From assembly GCF_033807575.1 (NCBI RefSeq), contig NC_084705.1, positions 6,504,019 to 6,568,018 of the forward strand: a stretch of 64,000 nucleotides of DNA, read 5' to 3'. Under the pieces are notes generated by a model. It was given only the letters and a program-made list of their open reading frames with translations. It was not told the DNA's origin and did not search any database. The translations under genes were made by a program, and so were the position numbers. Numbering within the stretch: position 1 is the first letter of the stretch; each line of letters starts with the position of its first letter. The DNA comes from Cydia pomonella. Lineage: Eukaryota > Arthropoda > Insecta > Lepidoptera > Tortricidae. Shown in pieces: positions 23,067-32,000 of the stretch.

Positions 23067-26000
23067 GTGAGAATTTATAACTGCTTATCTCCTTTGATTC
23101 TTAGGGCCATCCCACACCAGCGTCTCTCTAACGTTATCTAGCCAACTCTAAGGCAGCTGCTCGATGCAAAGTCGGCGCAACTGCGCAGTGACGCCATTTT
23201 CTATAGCACTGACTAGACGCCAACGCACAAAAGACGCTAGTGTGAGGTGGCACTTAATAATGCATAATCAAACCTCATTCTGTATAAAAAAACTTGTTTT
23301 TGTTAATACCAAACAAGTAAAGATAAAAAATGACATTTCGTGTGTTTTTTTTAATTCAACTGTGATGTTAAAACGTGCATTAACGTGGAATTTAATTTCA
23401 ATTTCATTTTATTGAGAGACCAACTGAGATCATTATTGTTAGTACAAATTTTATATCTTAAAATATATGGTTAGTACTTATACACTATAATGGGAATATT
23501 AATAAATTAATGATACTTAAGAATAAATAAATAAATTAAAATTGGAAAGAAGTGAAATTCAAACAAATCAAACAAAATACAATAAAAACAAAATTCAATA
23601 AAATAAAAATAAATGCAAATAAAATTAATTTAAAAGTTATTTCCTTCCATTAAAGGCAGAGGCACGAAATCTCGGTAAATCGAAATATTTAACCACATTA
23701 AGACCAATAAACCAACAATTCCTCTCATCGAGGTTGAACTGTAAAGCAGAGTAGCTCTGTTTTCGCACTACGTACAAAGTCCTCATTAAGTGGAAACGCT
23801 TCATTAAGTAAGTCCTCGTTGAAACTAGTTTTCCACATTGCCTTGGTGAAAACGTGTTTTCACTAGTTAGAACAAATTTTTCGAAACTCCTTGGAGAAAA
23901 CTACTTTCTTCGTGGCTTGGTTAAACCACTACTAGATTTCACTAATTTTCACTAAAAGCTAGATTTCACTTACTATTAAAATTAATTTCAGTTCAAACTA
24001 GGGAAATTGTGTTTTCACTAAAAACGGGTTTTTACGTTAGGATATACAAGTATCGACAATTTCAAACAAGTTTTGAATCCAAATAAAATAAAAATACAAA
24101 ATTCCTAGCATTGTCCCGGCATATTGCCACGGCTCATGGGAGCCTGGGGTCCTCTTGACAACTAATCCCAAGATTTGGCGTAGGCACTAGTTTTTACGAA
24201 AGCGACTGCCATCTGACCTTCCAACCCAGAGGGTAAAACTAGGCCTTGTTGGGATTAGTCCGTTTTCCTCAAGATGTTTTCCTTCACTGAAAAGCGATTG
24301 GTAAATATCAAATGATATTTCGTACATCAATTCCGAAAAACTCATTGGTACGAGCCCGCCCGAACGCGCTTGAACCCGCGACCTCCGGATCGAAAGTCGC
24401 ACGCTCTTACCGGCAGGCCACCAGCACTTAAACCCTGCGTTTATTAATGATTGGGACGTATTAACTCAATGGATATTTGAATCAGTTAGTAATACCAACG
24501 GAGACTAACCGCAGAGCACATAAGAGAGCACACACAGAGCGCAGAAACCTAGAAACTTAAAAAAATATGTATAAAATTATTTATTTATTTTACTGTTTTA
24601 TGTATAGAAACTGCACTATATTGGTAAGGCATTGCACACCCCATGAAGGCAGTCGGATAGATGGGACATGTAACAATTACCACTTTCCCACGAGAGGATC
24701 TGCTAGAGGCCCGTACTTAAGATTGATGAATCCGGATTATGCTAATGGTGAATTTTTAAATATTTTTTTTACAATATTTTAGTACATTTTTTTTAGTATT
24801 AAGTAAGCTGTCATGTCAAACTAAGAAAACGAAAATAATTTTCAGACAGACGAGATATCCGCAGAGATAGAAACGGTGGCGATTTGCCTTCCGCTCGGCG
24901 AGTCCGCACGACGCTGCAGACCGATGGACGAGTGGTCGACAAACATGAGTTCACCATAGGCGCCTACCATTATCTCGAGTTCATCCATCTTGATGTCAGT
25001 TTACTTAATGGACCTTGTAAGTGAACACTTATCTATATATAAAAGGCAAGAATAGCGAAGATATGTTGTCCTTTTAGTGATTCCCCGATATGCTGGAAAG
25101 TGATAGACTGAGTCTACGGACAATTTATTTGGATTACAATCTTTACGCTTATTTTTATGGGATTGTTGATAGCAGTTTTTTTCCATATTGAAGTGGTCGA
25201 TTCAGACTGAGCTTATTAGCCCGCAGGTAAGATTTTATGGTACATAAAATATAATTTTCTTCTGATTCAGATGATTATCTAAGATATCGACCGTACTGTT
25301 GCCAGCCTGAAGGGCGGTTGGATCCTCGATGCAAGCCTATACTGGTTCCTAATGATGATCCGTATCTCAGAGTGACTGATATTCGCTGTTTGAATTTTTC
25401 AAGAGCGGAGACCTTCCAGGATGATGGCTGTATCAACGATACGTATACACCTGAACAGGTAATCAAAAATAGGAGGAATATAAACATAATGAACCCGCCG
25501 GTTGAAACAAATTGCACATTATTTAAGACGAAAACATCTCATACATGCGATTGAAATTTAGTGAAACTTATAGCAAAGGCTTAAGAGACTATGTGTACTC
25601 TAGAGAGGGTTGCTAGTAATGACATTAAACTAACTTAATTAAAACGTGTAATATGGCTAACAACAAATTCTGAAAATAATTTCCAATACTGTTTCCAAAC
25701 CAACCACCAACAATTTCCAAATAATTCATAATATGATATTTTCACGTGTAGACATCTATTGACCTTTTTAGCAGTTTCGTTACATTTACAACTGATATTA
25801 ACCGCAAAATGTGTCTGCGTACCCTTATTTCACTTTCAAGCATAAAGTAAATTCACTTAAGTACCTGTACCACTAGTGTAAAAGTCGATAGCGAAACGTG
25901 ACGTACGCGTTTGCGTTAAGTCTCATTTTGTATGGGTTTTTGAACAGCGCGCCAAGCGGGACGTTTTGGAAAGTCAAAAATCTCATACAAAATGACACTT

Positions 26001-29000
26001 AACGCAAACGCGTACGTCACGTTTCGCTGTCGAAAATATTTACACTAAGGGTACTGATCATTTCAGGTCACATACAGAATCTAGCTTAGGTTATCAGTAC
26101 GAAAGGGCAATATTGGAAATTCTTTTTTTTTTAATATAATTAACCAGCTAACAACTGCATATAGATATACAGGGTGACCTTAGCCATTGGACAAACCCTG
26201 AAATCCCACGTAGGGTTACTTCTCAGGAATGCTCTGACGTTAATATTTTTTTATTAGAACAAAAGATAAAATAAATATTATTTCGAACAAAAGTTATTTG
26301 CAATAATCGACAACGAAAAGAAACACACTGTGTTAATCTTTGGCAGTGTTTTTGACAATTTCTTCGAAATATTTGATAATGATGACATTTTTCAAAAGTC
26401 AGAAGCTTATTAGTGTCATAAATAAAAAAGATAATAAAAAGGTCGAAGAAGGTTCCATACTATTCTTTGAGGATATTACCTTAGGAGCTACTAATACATA
26501 CAGGCTGCTCCAAAGTAAAAAATGGAAATTTGTTAATTTCTTCGAAACCGCTACACCGGTTGTTATGATACTTTGTACACTGGTTCTAAATACCCTAATG
26601 CAAATGTACATTTCGGCTTTATCCAATAGCTAGGGGACACACTGTCTATGTACTAAACATTGTCAGTGTTTTTTTTCTTAAAACACTTTTTTTCTTATTT
26701 TAGATAAATTTACAAACACCGCTTATAGATCTTTCTACAATATATGGTGTCGACGATAGAAGTCAAAATGCGGTCAGATTTTACCAGCATGGATTATTAA
26801 ATTTGGAATACAGAAGTTTCCGATATGTGCCTTTAGCCAATCTAACGGCGATCAACACAACAGATTTAAATAACTTGCTCTCCTTGATGGATCCCGCAGT
26901 CTTAGCAAATCTTACGATGTTAAACCAACAAATGTCAAATTCTTCTATGTGGCAAAATATGACAACGCAAAGTCGGCAAAATATGTTGTTTAATTTTATG
27001 ATGTTGAATGGACCAATGTTTAATAACTCGCCAATGTGGCAAAATTCTACCTTGACTAGTAATAGAGGAATGCTAGGAAGTATGTTCACTTTGGAGAATA
27101 TGCAAGGAGTTTTATCAATGCTACAAAATTTAACTATGTTAAATTCTCAAATGTTGAATAACCTCGCTGTGCTTAATCCTGAGAGATTAGGCAACCTAAA
27201 TTTGACAAACCAGCAAATGTTGGAAAATCTTTCCAAGTTAAACCCGGAAATGCTTGCGAACTTGATAAATTTGAATCCCCGATTGTTAGGAAATCTAGGC
27301 ACCTTTGGAAACATGCCTTTTACAAACCGTCGCCGCCGTCAAGTAGTGGTACCTATAAGTTTACCCACAACTGGCGGACTGGTCGACGCTATAACAACTC
27401 CAGTGGAGGATGAACTGGATAATTACATGCCAACTTTGATGAAACTTATCAATATGACCAACTTGAACAATACTATATGTTTGCAGAACATGAACAACGA
27501 AAGTAGATGTTACGTGTTTGGTAAGTGCCTAACAGAATTATATAACATTGTTGTTATCAGTCATACTAAGTTACTGTTACTGTTAAGTTACTGAGTTAAT
27601 TTAATTCAAGCTACAAAAATGATTATTTAACTGTAACTTTTATGTATACAGGAGTACCCGAAGCAGGTAACTTTGATTTGCGAACGACAACATTCGCAAT
27701 TTTCTTCATGAGGGAGCACAATCGGTTGGCAAGAGCCCTGTACAAGCTGAACCCTTGCTGGAAAGACGACCGCCTCTTCAAAGTAGCGAGACAGATTAAT
27801 ATTGCCACAGCGCAAAACATTCTTATGTATGAACTACTACCAAAAATATTGGGTAAGTTATCAAAATTTGTATTTGACTCATAGTTTCAAATTGAAACGT
27901 CACATGCTCAGTCCTAAAATATGTGTTTTGATATTTGCAACTGACTAAAGCCGGTAGCAGAAAAAAAAAGTTTGATTTGAAATTAATATGAAATTGCTTT
28001 CAATGCATTTCGCTCTTGCTAGAGACTAACGTATGTATCATAGCAAAGTCAACAACATCCACAGTAAAATACGGAACCCTAAAAATGAAAGTTGCTGTTG
28101 ACTAAGTTGCTACTGCTTCTATACGACTAAGTTGTTCATTCGTGAATATGCGTTGTATTGCGTTGTATCCTATTGTTTGGAACTAATATATGGACACATA
28201 TCGTCTAAAATTTCGTCTCGTCTTTTTATTTCATAGGTTATAAGAACATGTTAAAATACGGGCTGATATCGGAACACGTGCAATATGTGACGGCGTACGA
28301 CGAGAGTGCTGTGCCACTGGTCTACGCCGAATTTGAGATCGCCATCAGATACTTCCATACCATGCTGGATGGCAGAATCAAGTAATTCATAACAAAATCG
28401 ACATAGAACTACATTTTTGGCATTAATACTATTATGGTAGCCTAAAGACTCACCTTGCAAAATATCGTATACAATTTCAGATATATTTTCGAATTCAATT
28501 GATTGATCAAAAGCAGCAGGGCATAAAAATTGCATGCAATTTGTTGCTAGATGATTTTATTTTTTAAATATTACTTTCAATACGGTGTGAATTTTTGAAA
28601 TCTATTTTAGCAAACTATGTTTATATTAATTTTTGTTATGTGCTTCACCGTAGCATTAACACTATTTGGACGATTTTGGTGAATAAGATACCGATTGATT
28701 CGTTGTTATCGTACGTTTTTACCGACTTTTAAAGAAAAGGGGGTTCTTTTACCAGAAAACTTGTAGTCGAGTTGCTTTTATGATAAATATTAACAAATTT
28801 ACCAAAATGAAACCATTCATGGTTTTATCAAAACTCCATAAAAATATTAATTTTTAGATTGTACGATGAAAAATATCACTATGACAGGGAGTTCTCAGTC
28901 AGCAACACTACCTTCAGACAAAGTCTTATCGAACAAGATAAGAATTTTGAGAAAATAAACAGGGGTACATTCTACCAACAAGCAGCCAGAATAGATGACA

Positions 29001-32000
29001 TCCAGGATCCCGAGGTGAGACAATTTTATATGCGTAGGTATCTCAATCTCAATCTCAGGAGGTAAAAATATCTAGTAAATATTTTACTAGATATTTTTAC
29101 CTCCTGAACAAAATCACTGGCTAATTGATTAATCTTATTTTATGTATCGTAAAACCACCTAATAACCCAGCACTGTAACTATGGTTTACAAGTTCAGTAC
29201 CTACGTTATGTTTATGTATCAATATCAATGTTCTTTTTGTTTTTTTTTTCGTGCTTTTTCATTCATTTCCAAAAATGTTTTATCATAGAACTACGATATT
29301 TAGGTAGGAGACATATCTGAACAAAGTATTGGAGTCAATTTTGGACAATAATTGGAAGTTTTCGGACCATATATAGTTGTGTGGTATTATGATACATATA
29401 TAGGAAGCCATTGCCAATCCTTTATGAAATGTAGTGTAAAAATGTAGTGGAATATTATATGTAGTGATAATGACATTCACTTAAACAACACAATACAAGA
29501 TACAGTATTATCATCGTACCTAATGGGTCATAATAGTTATACATAATTATGTTAAAATACAAGATTAACATCTTAATTATTGCTTAATTCTTAGTGTAAA
29601 GTTCGAGTTTATATATATATATCCTAGAAAAAAAAAGACATTTTATCCAATTTTCCATCCATTAAATACTTACTCGATCCTACTCAAGCTGGATGGTCGG
29701 TGTTCTAAAGAACTTTGGGACCTTCACTTCAGAGTATTTTAGACATTTCTCAGTAATTTTGAGATTGCTTCGGTAATATTTCGTTAATCAAGATTTCAGA
29801 AAAATACTACGGAGATTTGCAACGAGCTGCAGACCTACCATCTTTGGACATACAACGGGGAAGAGATTTAGGTGTAAGAGGATACAATGATTACAGACAT
29901 ATCTGCGGTATGAAACCAGCGAGAAAATTTGAAGATTTTGAAGACGTTATGGATCGTGAGGTATTTTTATTGGATTCTGTTAATATTTTAGCTAAGGATA
30001 CGGGAGAGTGGGTACCACACTTTCCACAAAGCGGAAGCATGGAGTGCACCCCTTCAATTCTTAGAATCACAGACTGTAGTTTAGGTTCCTGTAAAACTAC
30101 CCAACTGCAATACAGAAGTTTCCAACTATTATGCAATATGACCTCTCACATCTTCGTTCAGGTGTGACTGTTCTAAGGTAAAATATTTTTTATAAATGGA
30201 AGAAAAAAAAACTGACACAACCAAAAAGAACATTGGTAGGGTGACTGCTATAAATATTTGCCCCCATAGTAATTGGTCACTCCATAGTAAGGCAGAAAGA
30301 AACAAGTCGATAGAAATCTTATTGCTAAGACTAGCTAATTACTATGGAGGTGCCAATAACTATGGCAGTCACTTTATTCACACTTAGTTACTTTTTGAAC
30401 TAGTTGAAAATAGTTGCAGTGCTGGAATATAGTTGGGTGGTTACGGTACCAATTTTACGTAGTCTTGCCATAAATTCTGTCCCAACTTTTTTATAATTTT
30501 TAATTTAATATTGGAATCTTTGATGTACTTTTGTTTCTTGGTTATGCTTAAATAGACATTTGGCTGTCAGAAAAAGTACATTTCCTTGAAGGTATCGTTT
30601 CCTTGAAGATGGAGTGGGGCATCAAAGAGAATCGTATCGCAGTGATAGCGTTATACAAGTGCAACAAGCAAGTGAATAACATTTTCAAACTGCTGAAACC
30701 TTTGAATGTAACGAAGAAATTTATCTATCGTACTATCAAGCAATACAACGACATGGATTTAGTCGACGACCGACCCAGGAGCGGTCGACCACGCCAAACA
30801 AGGATACCGGCAGTGATTAAAGCGGTAGCTGAGCTAATTCGGAGAAATCCGCTACGCAAGCAGAAAATTATGGCTAGGGAAATGAAAATTCCCCCTAGAA
30901 CTATGTCGCGTATCATTAAACAAGACCTTAATCTTGGGGCTTATCGTTGGAGCACAGGACAGCGATTGACAGCGGCCCTACGTAAAATAAGAGCGACGAG
31001 AGTTAAAGTGTTGTGGCAGCGGCATTCAAAGGGCGCATATCGTAATATTCTGTTCACAGATGAAAAAAACTTTACCGTGAAGCAAATATTCAACTGCTAA
31101 AATAATAAAATATATGCTCACACTTCCCAAGAAGCTTCTGAAAATGTTCCAAGGATAGAAAGAGCCCACCATCCTGCATATGTCATGGTTTAGTGGGGAG
31201 TATCCTATCCTATGAAGGCGTCACAGAGCTTCATTTTTGTGAACAAGGGGTAAAAATACGGGCTACGAACTATCAAAACGACATTTTGAAGAGAATTGTT
31301 AAGCCGCTAAATGATGCTTTATTTGCCGGTAAGCACAAGACTCTGCCCCTGCACATAAAGCTAAGACAACACAACGGTGGTTAGCGACGTATTTCACGTA
31401 TTTACCCGAGTTTATTGCGGTTGAAGATTGGTTATGCTTTAAAGGTGATTCTCAAAAAATAGGTGTCTGCGGTCTAATTACCACGACCCATAATGTATGA
31501 AAAGAGTCATGGCAAATAGATGTAATCAAAGCTGAATGTAGCTACATAGAATTCCTCCTTTACTTATTTGAGATATTTTTTGGTTGTATTAAAAACACAT
31601 ATGAGACGGATAAATCTACGAGCAGGTTCATCTATTCATATTTTATCATAGAATGGAATTGACAAACAATAAATATAAAGCTTAATAAGCTTTTATATTT
31701 AGAAAGTGAGTGGGCGGGTAGCTAAATACAACCCAGACTGTCTGCGGGCAGGCCGAATTTTAAATGATGATGGGTGTTAAAAAATTTAGCCATTTGTCTC
31801 AGGCACTCTTGTCAAGTGTCTAAATTAAGGAACTTTTTTACTGTTTCCTTTTTTGTGTTTTTTTTTATCGTGATAAAAGTACTTATTTGCTATAAGCTTC
31901 AACTTTAACTTATTTTAGCCCATACTTAAGTATCATTGCATATAAATATAAATAGTTAAGTGTTGGAATTCATGTATTAATTCCATTTTCTCGTATAAAC

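Larger units (their letters stand above)
23067..24607 (+). other. Intron 1 of the peroxidase-like gene
   Basis: GTGAGA...TATAG, 1541 bp. It holds a MITE at 23104-23253, A/T-rich simple sequence at 23500-23640, imperfectly repeated CACTAG/TTTCACT sequence at 23820-24020, and a minus-strand SINE at 24075-24427. No further exon is seen in it. Confidence 0.75.

Noticed and set aside
24995..25000. Earlier donors GTCAGT or GTTTAC for exon 3
   Set aside because: GAT|GTCAGT gives phase 0 and a stop in exon 4; A|GTTTAC fits the phase but is a weak donor compared with GTAAGT at 25017.
26340..26633. 97-residue + frame and its 75-residue minus-strand shadow in intron 4
   Set aside because: AT-rich, no domain, no splice borders in phase with exons 4 or 5, and it lies in repeat-like sequence.
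29817..30167. 116-residue frame read as one exon
   Set aside because: Only the part up to 29960 has peroxidase similarity; the rest follows the donor GAG|GTATTT and the next exon joins there in phase.
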